From: an uncultured Candidatus Melainabacteria bacterium
Lineage (GTDB): Bacteria; Cyanobacteriota; Vampirovibrionia; Gastranaerophilales; Gastranaerophilaceae
Reading direction: 5' to 3'
Assembly (NCBI GenBank): GCA_934754515.1
Contig: CAKVIG010000002.1
Location: 124,001-188,000 of the forward strand
Length of the DNA stretch: 64,000 nucleotides
Below the pieces are notes generated by a model. That model was not told the DNA's origin and did not search any database. It was given only the letters and a program-made list of their open reading frames with translations. Positions 8,852 through 16,262 of the stretch are shown in pieces. Made by a program: the position numbers and the translations under genes. Position 1 is the first letter of the stretch, and the number at the start of each line of letters is the position of its first letter.

Positions 8852-9451
8852 ATGGATACAAAAGCATTATTTAAAATCGGTTATGGTCTTTATGCGCTGA
8901 CTGCAAAAGATGAAAAAGACAATGGATGTATAATTAATACCGTTATGCAAGTAACTTCCAATCCGTTGCAGATTGCAATTGCTGTAAACAAAAGGAACTA
9001 TACAAACGAAATGATTCAGAAAACACGAAAATTCAATCTTTCAATCCTTTCTGAAAAAGCTGATTTTAGTATTTATGAACATTTTGGCTACAAATCAGGA
9101 CGTGACACAGACAAATTCGCAACATTTTATGATACAAAAAGAAGCCCAAATGGTTTGTTATATATAACTAAAGGCACAAACGCTTATATGTCAGCTTATG
9201 TTCAACACGAAATGGATTTAGGTACTCATTCTTTATTTATCGGTCAACTTGTTGCAAGTGAAAGTTTAAGTGACGATAAATCCGCAACTTACGACTATTA
9301 TCAAAATAATGTTAAACCAAAACCTGAAAACACAGCGAAACAAGGTTGGCGTTGTAAAATTTGCGGTTATATTTATGAAGAAGAAGATTTGCCGGCTGAC
9401 TATATTTGCCCTGTTTGCAAGCATGGCGCGGTAGATTTTGAAAAATTATAA
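8852..9451 (+). CDS. Flavin reductase-like domain fused to rubredoxin
   Basis: Residues ~1-155 form a flavoredoxin/flavin reductase-like FMN-binding domain (NGCIINTVMQVTSNP, KFNLSILSE, HSLFIGQLV). Residues 166-199 form a complete rubredoxin with C168/C171 and C186/C189 in CKIC...CPVC. The same fusion is known as high-molecular-weight rubredoxin, which passes electrons from NAD(P)H to flavodiiron oxygen or NO reductases in anaerobes. No flavodiiron gene is in the window; a reverse rubrerythrin is at 42 kb. GGAG precedes the ATG by 9 bases. Likely role: oxidative or nitrosative stress defence. Confidence 0.88.
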   Translation: MDTKALFKIGYGLYALTAKDEKDNGCIINTVMQVTSNPLQIAIAVNKRNYTNEMIQKTRKFNLSILSEKADFSIYEHFGYKSGRDTDKFATFYDTKRSPNGLLYITKGTNAYMSAYVQHEMDLGTHSLFIGQLVASESLSDDKSATYDYYQNNVKPKPENTAKQGWRCKICGYIYEEEDLPADYICPVCKHGAVDFEKL

Positions 9452-9462
9452 ACGAAAATGTA

Positions 9463-9491
9463 TTGATAAATTAAACTTTGTTTGATACAAT
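9463..9491 (+). promoter_or_regulatory. Promoter of micro-ORF unit A
   Basis: -35 TTGATA (9463-9468), 17-base spacer, -10 TACAAT (9486-9491). Unit B has the same -35 hexamer and spacing at the matching place, with the distance from the -10 to the AATACAGGC arm differing by one base at most. Confidence 0.65.
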
Positions 9492-9506
9492 AAAACGCAT
9501 ACATTG

Positions 9507-9714
9507 AAAATAAAATACAGGCTAAAGATTTTGACACATTTTGACTATCACGAAAGGAGGTTAAAATGATAGTTGAAATTAGCGAAAGAGAATTAGCATT
9601 ACTAATAATACTAATTCTCATACTTAAAGTCCTTTAATTAGGGCTACGGGTTTGGGTGTTTACGCCACCCTTGCCTGTATTCTTATTTTAACTTATTTTT
9701 AAAATTTTTCAAGA
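9507..9714 (+). ncRNA. Conserved structured unit A carrying a hydrophobic micro-ORF
   Basis: Homologous along its length to unit B on the minus strand at 57314-57096. The 5' arm 9507-9522 (ends AATACAGGC) is complementary to the 3' arm 9673-9689 (starts GCCTGTATT) over 16 base pairs with one bulged C. Between them lie a consensus ribosome site, a 23-codon ORF, and a hairpin at about 9649-9675 (GGGTG/CACCC core) running into a U-rich tail. Sequence similarity to unit B continues to TTTTTCAAGA at 9714, 10 bases before the next start codon. It could be a type I toxin-like mRNA or a leader-peptide regulator of the next gene. Confidence 0.7.
9566..9637 (+). CDS. 23-residue hydrophobic micropeptide A
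   Basis: ATG preceded by AAAGGAGG at 5-base spacing, the strongest ribosome site seen in the window. The product is MIVEISERELALLIILILIL followed by KVL: a short charged head, then a hydrophobic run long enough to enter a membrane, then a lysine. The unit B peptide shares V-x-[IV]-S-E-[RK]-E-L and the hydrophobic run ending L-K. The coding bases fold on themselves (GAATTAG/CTAATTC, 9589-9616). No database family is assigned. Confidence 0.65.
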   Translation: MIVEISERELALLIILILILKVL

Positions 9715-9724
9715 TGAGGGAAGC

Positions 9725-10309
9725 ATGAAAACAGAAGAATTAAACAAACTTAAACAAGAATGTCTAAATTGCAAAAAATGTGTTTTAGGCGATACCAGAA
9801 TAAATGTCGTTTTTTCAGACGGCAACCCTGAAACAGCTAAAGCTATTTTAATCGGCGAAGCTCCCGGGGAAAATGAAGATAAAACTGGCACACCATTTGT
9901 CGGTAGAGCGGGCAAATTACTTAATGAATTTTTGGAAAAAGCAGGAATTTCCAGAGAAAAAGATTTATATATAATAAACACCGTAAAATGCAGACCGCCG
10001 AAAAACAGAGTTCCATCAGATGAGGAAAAGAAACTTTGCGAAGATTATTTATTAAAACAAATAGAAATCATCAATCCTGAAATCATGATTTTTTGCGGAG
10101 CTACGGCTTTAAAATCTTTTTATGATAAAAAAGTTGCGATTTCAAAAATTCGCGGAGAAGTTTTGGAAATTGAAATCGGCGAAAAAGTTCGCAAATGCAT
10201 TCCAATCTTCCACCCTTCTTATTTATTAAGATACCATTCTTTGGAAGAAGGAAGTCCAAGATATTTTATGCTTGAAGATTTGAAAAAAATTAAAAGCTTG
10301 ATTGCATAA
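9725..10309 (+). CDS. Type-4 (Fe-S) uracil-DNA glycosylase
   Basis: Removes uracil from DNA to start base-excision repair. The 194-residue protein has the family-4 motif GEAPGEN at 44-50, the second motif HPSYLLR at 163-169, and cysteines for a 4Fe-4S cluster (C13/C16/C19 cluster, C89 in VKCRPP, C105 in KLCEDY). This oxygen-sensitive type is common in anaerobes and thermophiles. The start is the ATG after GAGGGAAGC. It lies 10 bases downstream of the conserved unit A, so read-through from that promoter is possible. Confidence 0.93.
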   Translation: MKTEELNKLKQECLNCKKCVLGDTRINVVFSDGNPETAKAILIGEAPGENEDKTGTPFVGRAGKLLNEFLEKAGISREKDLYIINTVKCRPPKNRVPSDEEKKLCEDYLLKQIEIINPEIMIFCGATALKSFYDKKVAISKIRGEVLEIEIGEKVRKCIPIFHPSYLLRYHSLEEGSPRYFMLEDLKKIKSLIA

Positions 10310-10376
10310 CCGCAAGCTTGAAAATAAATATAGCATGCTTTATACTATATTTACGAACATTGATAATCTTTGGGAT

Positions 10377-10446
10377 GAGCAGGTTTTTCGAGCGGAGCCG
10401 TTCATCCTTAATTTACAATACTTGGGGATGTACTGGTTTTGACGCC
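10377..10446 (+). repeat. Upstream copy of the ssrA promoter/5'-end segment
   Basis: Exact 70-base direct repeat of 10536-10605. It contains the TACAAT -10-like box and the first 24 bases of tmRNA (GGGGATGTACTGG...GACGCC). Bases 10447-10535 between the copies are not ordinary tmRNA sequence but fold well: GTCC/GGAC, AAATGC-GTAA-GCATTT, and GTGTTGC/GCAATAC. Confidence 0.9.
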
Positions 10447-10535
10447 CGTCCGGCGAGGACAAAGGGCAAGCCGAAAATGCGTAAGCATTTGAGGTGGAGT
10501 CGAGAAAAACAGTGTCGTGTTGCGTTTAGCAATAC

Positions 10536-10605
10536 GAGCAGGTTTTTCGAGCGGAGCCGTTCATCCTTAATTTACAATACTTGGGGATGTACTGGTTTTG
10601 ACGCC
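10536..10605 (+). repeat. Second copy of the 70-base segment, overlapping the real ssrA 5' end
   Basis: Identical to 10377-10446 and offset by 159 bases. This copy continues into a complete tmRNA, so it is the functional one. Confidence 0.9.
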
Positions 10606-10972
10606 GTGATCGGTAGATCCTGGTTGCGAGTACGGGCGCTGTTCCCGTTTATCAACGAGCAAAACAAATTAAATGACAACAAAGTTGTTTCATTAGATGC
10701 TTTCAGAGCTCAAAAGCTTGCTGCTTAATTGGTAGCGCATCCCTCTAATTTGACCAGCTTGCCGTTAGATTAGATGAAAACATGCAAGATGCAGTGTGCA
10801 AATGATGGTATGCACATCAAGTTTAACCATTGGAGGTTAGGCTTCCGCAAAAAGTCTTTGGCTTAATTCAGGTTTTGTAATTTTCCTTATTAAGTTGAGC
10901 TAATAAGTTACTACACTCGTAGACATCAGTTTTTATCCACGATGGACGTGGGTTCGACTCCCACCATCTCCA
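10583..10972 (+). ncRNA. ssrA: tmRNA (transfer-messenger RNA)
   Basis: Rescues stalled ribosomes by trans-translation. The 5' GGGGATG pairs with 3' CATCTCC before discriminator A; the T arm GTGGGTTCGACTCCCAC lies at 10949-10965; CCA is not encoded. The tag reading frame ends at TAA 10726-10728 and its last codons read SLDAFRAQKLAA, so tagged proteins carry the degradation-type KLAA end. The resume codon is probably near the INEQNK codons but I cannot fix it. This is a one-piece tmRNA of about 390 nt. Its promoter region and first 24 bases are duplicated upstream. Confidence 0.95.
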
Positions 10973-10994
10973 GATTTTAGTTTGCAAGATATTA

Positions 10995-11023
10995 TTGACA
11001 TAAATAGGTAAGTTTGTTAAAAT
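10995..11023 (+). promoter_or_regulatory. Strong promoter of the prepilin gene
   Basis: -35 TTGACA (perfect), 17-base spacer, -10 TAAAAT. The ATG is 61 bases downstream of the -10. Confidence 0.75.
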
Positions 11024-11083
11024 GATTGTAGATGTGAAGAATATAATCTTAATTCAAATATAAGAAGAGAAAGGAATACTATA

Positions 11084-11785
11084 ATGAAGAAGAATGGTTT
11101 TACTCTTGCAGAAGTTCTGATTACATTGGCTATCATTGGTGTAGTTGCGACATTGACACTTCCTGCATTGATGACAAACACTGCAGAGCAGCAAGCTAAG
11201 ACTGCTCTTAAAAAAGGTATTAATACTTTAACAGAAGCAGCTCAAATGAATCAGTCTATTGCAGGATTTGACTATGCTTCGTTAACATCAAGTTCAACAG
11301 ATGACACTGAAGCTCAATCATTATTTGGTTTATTAGCAACAAGAGCTTCTTTGGATTATCAAAAGAATGGTACTGCAAAAGATAGATTAGAATCTCACCA
11401 AGGAGAATCTGCTAACGCAGCTGCTGAAACAAACTATGTTGTATTTTTCAGAGATGGTTCTGCTTTGATGTATCCAAGTTCATTAGTAAGTACAGATAAA
11501 CCAACTGCCGAAGGAACAGGTAGCGCAGATGGTACTAAAATGATGAGTGACAATTTGGTATATGGTATTACTGCTATTTATGATACAAACGGTGTAAAAG
11601 GTCCAAACGTAGTATCAAACTGTAGCGGTGCCGCTCTAGGTGTAAAAAAAGATTCAAACGGTGCTGATTTAACAACAACTTGTTCAAAATCACAGCGTGT
11701 CATCAAAGACCAATTTGGTGTAAGATTAAGAGGTGGTTATGCAGTTCCAAACGGCGCAGCTGCAAGATGGGCATTCGAAAACTAA
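11084..11785 (+). CDS. Type IV prepilin-like protein
   Basis: A 233-residue pseudopilin/pilin. The leader MKKNG is followed by the prepilin peptidase site G|FTLAEVLITLAIIGVVATLT, with Glu at mature position 5 and a long hydrophobic helix. The rest is a small globular head rich in Ser/Thr/Ala, with two cysteines (NCSG and TTCSK) about 20 residues apart that may form the D-region disulfide. It has its own strong promoter and terminator, so it is expressed as a single gene. PilT and a CpaE-like ATPase are elsewhere in the window. Whether it is a structural pilin or a minor pseudopilin cannot be told. Confidence 0.9.
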   Translation: MKKNGFTLAEVLITLAIIGVVATLTLPALMTNTAEQQAKTALKKGINTLTEAAQMNQSIAGFDYASLTSSSTDDTEAQSLFGLLATRASLDYQKNGTAKDRLESHQGESANAAAETNYVVFFRDGSALMYPSSLVSTDKPTAEGTGSADGTKMMSDNLVYGITAIYDTNGVKGPNVVSNCSGAALGVKKDSNGADLTTTCSKSQRVIKDQFGVRLRGGYAVPNGAAARWAFEN

Positions 11786-11804
11786 TAGAAAGATTAAATA
11801 ATAC

Positions 11805-11839
11805 AAAAAAAAGAGTCGGACTAGTCCGACTCTTTTTTT
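11805..11839 (+). terminator. Intrinsic terminator of the prepilin gene
   Basis: Perfect palindrome AAAAAAGAGTCGGACT / AGTCCGACTCTTTTTT. Confidence 0.92.
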
Positions 11840-11918
11840 ATTTTAATTTGCTATTATTCATGATAAGCTGTTTTTCAGGTGAGAAATTGACACGTCAAGC
11901 TACAATAAGTTTCTCAAA

Positions 11919-12050
11919 TTTAATAACACCCTCTCCCCCGAGGGAGGGAACTCAAGTCGTTCATTCATTGCAATGCGTTACACTCTATATACGTAAGTCA
12001 CACCCTCCCTCGGGGGAGGGTGCCGAAGGCGGGAGAGGGTATTATTAAAT
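11919..12050. repeat. MITE-like element with inverted CCCTCTCCC ends
   Basis: Ends TTTAATAACACCCTCTCCC and GGGAGAGGGTATTATTAAA are inverted repeats with one mismatch over 19 bases. Inside, CCCCGAGGGAGGG and CCCTCCCTCGGGGG form further inverted boxes. The element carries the AAGTCGTTCA motif found in other copies in the window and no ORF. Confidence 0.75.
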
Positions 12051-12084
12051 TAAAAAAAAGACATACTTGAAAAAACACCTCACC

Positions 12085-12278
12085 CTAGCCCTCTCCTGTA
12101 AGGAGAGGGAATGACCTAAAGTCGTTCAATTAAATAAATTTCTCATATCAAATAAATAAACGGGTCTTGATTATCCCTCTCCTTGCAGGAGAACGGATTT
12201 TCGAGAGGGCGTAAGCCTGTAAGGTGGAGGTCGGACGTTACTCCGTCGACACCCAAATAATCCAAGACAGGGGATGAG
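12085..12278. repeat. Degenerate GGAGAGGG-family repeat
   Basis: Begins AACACCTCACCCTAGCCCTC with a CCCTCTCCTGTAAGGAGAGGG hairpin box and ends with GGGGATGAGGTGTT, the inverse of its start. It fills the space before the DtxR-like gene and probably contains or abuts that gene's promoter. No other gene is seen between 11786 and 12305. Confidence 0.6.
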
Positions 12279-12305
12279 GTGTTAACGAACAAAAAAGGAA
12301 ATTGC

Positions 12306-12815
12306 ATGAAAGAATTAACAGGAAGTTTAGAAAAATACTTACTTACAATATATGACTTAATCAACGAAAAAGATGCAATCAAAGTCAAAGATGTCGCAGA
12401 CAGAATGAAAATTGGCGGAGCATCAACTTCCGAAGCTGTCAAAACTCTTGCAAACAGAGGTTACATTGAGTACAAGCCATATTGCAACATCAAGATTACA
12501 GAAAAAGGAATTCTTACAGCCGAAGAAAAGATTTTGCGTCACAAGACGATTGCAAAATTTCTATCAGAAGTTCTTTTGATTAACAATGAGGACATAGACG
12601 CTTGTGCTGAAAAAATGGAATTTTCTATGCCTGACGATGTGTTTGAAAGGTTTATTAAATACTTATCTTTTATGCAAAAATGCAGCTGTAAAGAACCTAA
12701 GTGGGTTAAAAGCTTTCACAAATTTTTAGAGCAAGGTAAAATGCAGAAAAAATGTTTGCTTTGTGCTGAAAATAAAGCAAATTTTGACAACAGTTCTTGC
12801 TGTGGTTGCAAATAA
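12306..12815 (+). CDS. DtxR/MntR-family metal-dependent regulator with Cys-rich tail
   Basis: A 169-residue transcription factor. The N-terminal winged helix-turn-helix (EKYLLTIYDL...VKDVADRM...STSEAVKTLANRGYIEY) and the following dimerisation/metal region (ILRHKTIAKFLSEVL, then CAEKMEFSMPDDVFERFIKYL) match iron- or manganese-responsive DtxR/MntR repressors. The tail is unusual: CSCKEP, then KCLLCAENKANFDNSSCCGCK, with eight cysteines that could bind metal or an Fe-S cluster. The start is set at 12306, after AAGGAAATTGC. Target genes are unknown; no metal transporter adjoins it. Confidence 0.82.
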   Translation: MKELTGSLEKYLLTIYDLINEKDAIKVKDVADRMKIGGASTSEAVKTLANRGYIEYKPYCNIKITEKGILTAEEKILRHKTIAKFLSEVLLINNEDIDACAEKMEFSMPDDVFERFIKYLSFMQKCSCKEPKWVKSFHKFLEQGKMQKKCLLCAENKANFDNSSCCGCK

Positions 12816-12844
12816 AATTTTGCGTGATGTATAATATAAATGTT

Positions 12845-13714
12845 ATGGGGATTAGACGAGCTTTTGCACTAATTATTACATTTATATTTCTGTGTTGTCC
12901 TTGCTTTGCGATAAAAATAGGACTTCAAACCCACGTCAACAAAACATTCATAGGCGCATCAACAAAAGCTGAAGTTATTAATTGTGATACAAACAAGCTC
13001 ATCTTTGTTATGGAAAAAATGAAAGGCTATGAACTCAAGCCTTATAAAGGTGTTATTGCAATAAAAGTTGATGGTGAATGGAAAAAAATGAACGCAAGCA
13101 AAATTGTTATAAAACCTGAACCAAACGGATTTGTTAGCGTTAAGCGCAAATGGTACAGAGGACATTTTAAAGTTATAAATGATGGGCTTGGTTTGACCGT
13201 AATTAATGATATTCCGCTTGAAAAGTATCTTCAGGGCGTTGTACCTTCTGAAATGCCGTCAAGTTGGGAACACGAAGCACACAAGGCACAAGCGATTGCT
13301 GCAAGAAGTTATGCAATTGCAAACAAAGGCAAGCGTGCTAAATACGGCTATGATTTGAAAGACACTCCAGAAGACCAAGCTTACGGCGGAGCTAGTGCAG
13401 AAAAAACAAACACAAATGATGCAGTAAGCGAAACTGCAGGTATTGTCCTTGTTTGCCAAGGCAAAATCATTTCGGCTTATTATTCGGCATCAGCCGGTGG
13501 CAGAACCAATACCGGCGGGCAGGTTTGGGCAAAAGATTTACCGTTTCTAAAATCAGTTCCTTCTTTTGATGATGGAATTAAAAAGAATGGTCACGGTGTC
13601 GGCATGAGTCAATATGGCGCAAATAATCTTGCAAAACGCGGCTATAACGGATACCAAATTTTGAAATATTTTTATGCAAATACTAAGTTTGCAAAAGTTA
13701 GGAATGAGTATTAA
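12845..13714 (+). CDS. SpoIID/LytB-domain secreted protein
   Basis: About 289 residues with an N-terminal signal sequence (RRAFALIITFIFLCCPCFA). The SpoIID amidase-enhancer/lytic transglycosylase core follows: IPLEKYLQGVVPSEMPSSW, then AHKAQAIAARSYA, AYYSASAGGRT, and the C-terminal GHGVGMSQYGANNLAKRGY. In spore formers SpoIID cuts glycan strands; non-sporulating bacteria including cyanobacteria carry related proteins for wall remodelling. The stretch between LKSVPS and GHGVGMSQ is unusually short. The start could also be 12830 or a codon inside the previous gene; 12845 gives the cleanest signal peptide. Confidence 0.85.
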   Translation: MGIRRAFALIITFIFLCCPCFAIKIGLQTHVNKTFIGASTKAEVINCDTNKLIFVMEKMKGYELKPYKGVIAIKVDGEWKKMNASKIVIKPEPNGFVSVKRKWYRGHFKVINDGLGLTVINDIPLEKYLQGVVPSEMPSSWEHEAHKAQAIAARSYAIANKGKRAKYGYDLKDTPEDQAYGGASAEKTNTNDAVSETAGIVLVCQGKIISAYYSASAGGRTNTGGQVWAKDLPFLKSVPSFDDGIKKNGHGVGMSQYGANNLAKRGYNGYQILKYFYANTKFAKVRNEY

Positions 13715-13749
13715 TAATTTTAACAAAATAATGTTTTGCTATTTTCAGA

Positions 13750-13778
13750 TTTACCCCAATTCATCTTTGTAGTATAAT
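13750..13778 (+). promoter_or_regulatory. Promoter of pfp
   Basis: -35 TTTACC, 17-base spacer, -10 TATAAT, 28 bases before the ATG, with AAAGGAAAC as ribosome site. Confidence 0.7.
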
Positions 13779-13805
13779 TTTGGCAAAAGAAGAAAGGAAA
13801 CTTTT

Positions 13806-15485
13806 ATGACAAATTTATCACCATTACAAATCGAAAGATTAAAATACCAGCCTAAGCTTCCTGCTTCATTGGCAAATGGTATCAATCACTTAGTTTCTCA
13901 AGAAGGTTCTGCAACTGAATCTGTTGCCAACCAAGAAGAAATTAAAGCTTTATTCAAAAATACTTACGGAAAACCAACCGTAACTTTCCAAACTTCAACT
14001 GAATCAACTCCAAGCGAAGTTAGAAATGTTGGTGTTATCCTATCAGGCGGTCAAGCTCCGGGCGGACACAACGTTATCGCAGGTCTTTATGACGCACTTA
14101 AACAAGCTAACTCTAACAACAACCTTTACGGTTTCTTGGGTGGCCCAAGCGGTATTATTGAAGGTAAATATGTAGAATTTAACGACGAATTCATCAACGA
14201 TTACAGAAACACAGGTGGTTTCGATATCATCGGTTCAGGCAGAACTAAATTGGAAACTGAAGAACAATTTAAATCAGCTTTAGAAGTTTGCAAAAAATTA
14301 AACATTTCTGCTGTTGTAATCATCGGTGGTGATGACTCTAACACAAACGCAGCATTATTAGCTGAATGGTTTGTTGCTAACAATGCAGGCATTCAAGTTA
14401 TCGGTTGTCCTAAAACAATCGACGGCGACTTGAAGAACGAACAAATCGAAATTTCATTCGGTTTTGATACAGCTACAAAAACTTACGGCGAACTTATCGG
14501 TAACATCGAAAGAGATGCTAACTCTGCTAAAAAATACTGGCACTTTGTAAAAATCATGGGTAGAAGTGCTTCACACGTAGCTTTGGAAGCTGCTCTTCAA
14601 ACTCAACCAAACATTACTTTAATCTCAGAAGAAGTTGAACAAAAGAAAATGTCTTTATCATCAATCATTGATTACATGACAGACATCGTTGTAAAACGTT
14701 CTGAAATGGGTAAAAACTTTGGTATCGCTGTTATTCCGGAAGGTTTAATTGAATTCGTTCCTGAATTAAAAACTATGATTGCTAACTTGAACGACATTAT
14801 GCCAACTTTAGAAAAAGATTCTAAATACACTTCAGGTTCTGATGCTGAAAAAATTGCTATCATTGAAAACACACTTTCAAGCGAAAACGCAGGTGTATTC
14901 AAATCACTTCCTGCTCTAATTAAATCTCAATTATTGATGGATAGAGATCCGCACGGTAACGTTCAAGTTTCTAAGATTGAAACTGAAAAACTTTTAATCT
15001 CTATGATTGAAGAAAAATTAGCAGGCTTGAAAAAAGAAGGTAAATTCTCTGGTAAATTCTCAACTCAATCACACTTCTTCGGTTACGAAGGACGTTGTGC
15101 ATTCCCTTCTAACTTCGATGCAGACTATTGCTACTCACTAGGTTTCAACGCATTTGCTTTGATTAACTTCGGTTTGACAGGTTACTTATCTTCAGTTAGA
15201 AACTTAACAGAACCTGCTAACGATTGGGTTGCAGGCGGTGTTCCACTTACCATGATGATGAACATGGAAAGAAGACACGGCGAAATGAAACCTGTTATCA
15301 AGAAGGCATTAGTTGAGCTTGATGGCCCTGTATTCAAGAAACTTGAAGCTAACAGAGAAGATTGGGCACTAAATGACAGATATTTGTTCCCTGGTGCTAT
15401 CCAATACTTCGGCCCATCTTCAGTTTGCGATATTACAACTGTAACATTGCAACTGGAAAGCGAAGCTAAATTGGCTAACGTATAA
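13806..15485 (+). CDS. pfp: Pyrophosphate-dependent 6-phosphofructokinase
   Basis: Catalyses reversible fructose-6-phosphate + PPi to fructose-1,6-bisphosphate + Pi in glycolysis. The 559 residues match the long PPi-PFK group (plant-beta/Borrelia type). The N-terminal loop is GGQAPGGHN (81-89). GGDD lies at 174-177, where the second Asp marks PPi rather than ATP use. Catalytic TIDGD is at 204-208 and MGRSASH at 251-257. Codon use looks optimised (repeated GAA, AAA, TCA, GGT), suggesting high expression. It has its own promoter and terminator. Use of PPi fits an energy-limited fermentative anaerobe. Confidence 0.95.
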   Translation: MTNLSPLQIERLKYQPKLPASLANGINHLVSQEGSATESVANQEEIKALFKNTYGKPTVTFQTSTESTPSEVRNVGVILSGGQAPGGHNVIAGLYDALKQANSNNNLYGFLGGPSGIIEGKYVEFNDEFINDYRNTGGFDIIGSGRTKLETEEQFKSALEVCKKLNISAVVIIGGDDSNTNAALLAEWFVANNAGIQVIGCPKTIDGDLKNEQIEISFGFDTATKTYGELIGNIERDANSAKKYWHFVKIMGRSASHVALEAALQTQPNITLISEEVEQKKMSLSSIIDYMTDIVVKRSEMGKNFGIAVIPEGLIEFVPELKTMIANLNDIMPTLEKDSKYTSGSDAEKIAIIENTLSSENAGVFKSLPALIKSQLLMDRDPHGNVQVSKIETEKLLISMIEEKLAGLKKEGKFSGKFSTQSHFFGYEGRCAFPSNFDADYCYSLGFNAFALINFGLTGYLSSVRNLTEPANDWVAGGVPLTMMMNMERRHGEMKPVIKKALVELDGPVFKKLEANREDWALNDRYLFPGAIQYFGPSSVCDITTVTLQLESEAKLANV

Positions 15486-15503
15486 TAGTTATTTAATTAA
15501 TAA

Positions 15504-15538
15504 CAAAAAAGAATGCGCCAAATTGGCGCATTTTTTTG
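15504..15538 (+). terminator. Intrinsic terminator of pfp
   Basis: AAAAAAGAATGCGCCAA / TTGGCGCATTTTTTT hairpin with T run. Confidence 0.9.
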
Positions 15539-15540
15539 TT

Positions 15541-15785
15541 GTTGTCAGGCACTGACTGACCTACTTTATTTTATTCATTAAATCTTGAATGTTTTACTTT
15601 TGTCGTGTTCAATGAAAATGTTGAACACGACCTACAACTACCTACTTTTTACAATGGAAAATTGAAAGTGGAAAATGGAAAATTGTTTTAAATAATTTTC
15701 AATTGTCCATTATCCATTTTCAATTTAGAGAAGGCGTTGGGCGGGAAAAGCGTGAGCGGTTCCCACCTTCATAAATTCCCGCGTA
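15541..15785. repeat. Gene-free stretch with several palindromes
   Basis: Contains a perfect 11-bp hairpin GTCGTGTTCAA / TTGAACACGAC near 15602-15631. An imperfect inverted pair of AATGGAAAATTG and CAATTTTCCATT-like words follows at 15650-15725. Then comes a GGCGGGAAAAGCGTGAGCGG box also seen near 42705. No coding potential is seen. Confidence 0.6.
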
Positions 15786-15788
15786 TAC

Positions 15789-15830
15789 AAAAAAACAGGG
15801 TAGAAATTCAATAGAATTTCGACCCTGTTC
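15789..15830 (-). terminator. Terminator of the rplM-rpsI end of the ribosomal block
   Basis: Minus strand: ACAGGGT-CGAAATT / AATTTC-TACCCTGT hairpin followed by TTTTTTTG, just past rpsI. Confidence 0.85.
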
Positions 15831-15863
15831 ATAATATCCTTCGTATTTATTAATGTTGAAAAA

Positions 15864-16262
15864 TTATCTCTTAGAGAATTGGAATCTCTTACGAGCTCTT
15901 TTTCTACCATATTTCTTACGTTCTTTAACACGAGCATCTCTTGTTAACAAACCTTCTGAACGTAACACGTTTTTATATTCTTCATTAACTTTAAGTAATG
16001 CTCTTGAAATACCATGTCTGATTGCAGCTGATTGAGCAACGATACCGCCACCAACAGCTTTAACTCTTACATCGTATTTATCTTGGTTTTCTGTTAAAAC
16101 CAATGGTCTGTAAATCATCATTTCAACAGCTGGCATATTACCGATATAAGCACCTAATGTTTTACCATTAACGAAAATTCTGCCTTTACCTTTTACAAGC
16201 TTAACAACAGCAATCGCACATTTTCTGCGGCCTGTAGCCATAATTTCTTTAGATTCAGCCAT
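15864..16262 (-). CDS. rpsI: 30S ribosomal protein S9
   Basis: A 132-residue S9 with TGRRKCAIAVVKL near the start and the invariant C-terminal KKYGRKRARKRFQFSKR that reaches the P-site tRNA. Its ATG shares one base with the rplM stop (TAATG), showing translational coupling. Confidence 0.98.
   Translation of the reverse strand: MAESKEIMATGRRKCAIAVVKLVKGKGRIFVNGKTLGAYIGNMPAVEMMIYRPLVLTENQDKYDVRVKAVGGGIVAQSAAIRHGISRALLKVNEEYKNVLRSEGLLTRDARVKERKKYGRKRARKRFQFSKR

Noticed and set aside
9640..9690. Riboswitch-like hairpin after micro-ORF A taken alone
   Set aside because: No known aptamer core was recognised; the hairpin with its U-rich tail is better explained as the terminator or attenuator of the micro-ORF unit.
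10318..10728. 136-residue open frame across the ssrA region
   Set aside because: It covers the duplicated tmRNA 5' end and runs into the tmRNA tag codons; the apparent protein repeats are the DNA repeat. It is not a gene.
11680..12048. 122-residue frame after the prepilin gene
   Set aside because: It overlaps the prepilin in another frame and continues through a terminator and an inverted-repeat element.
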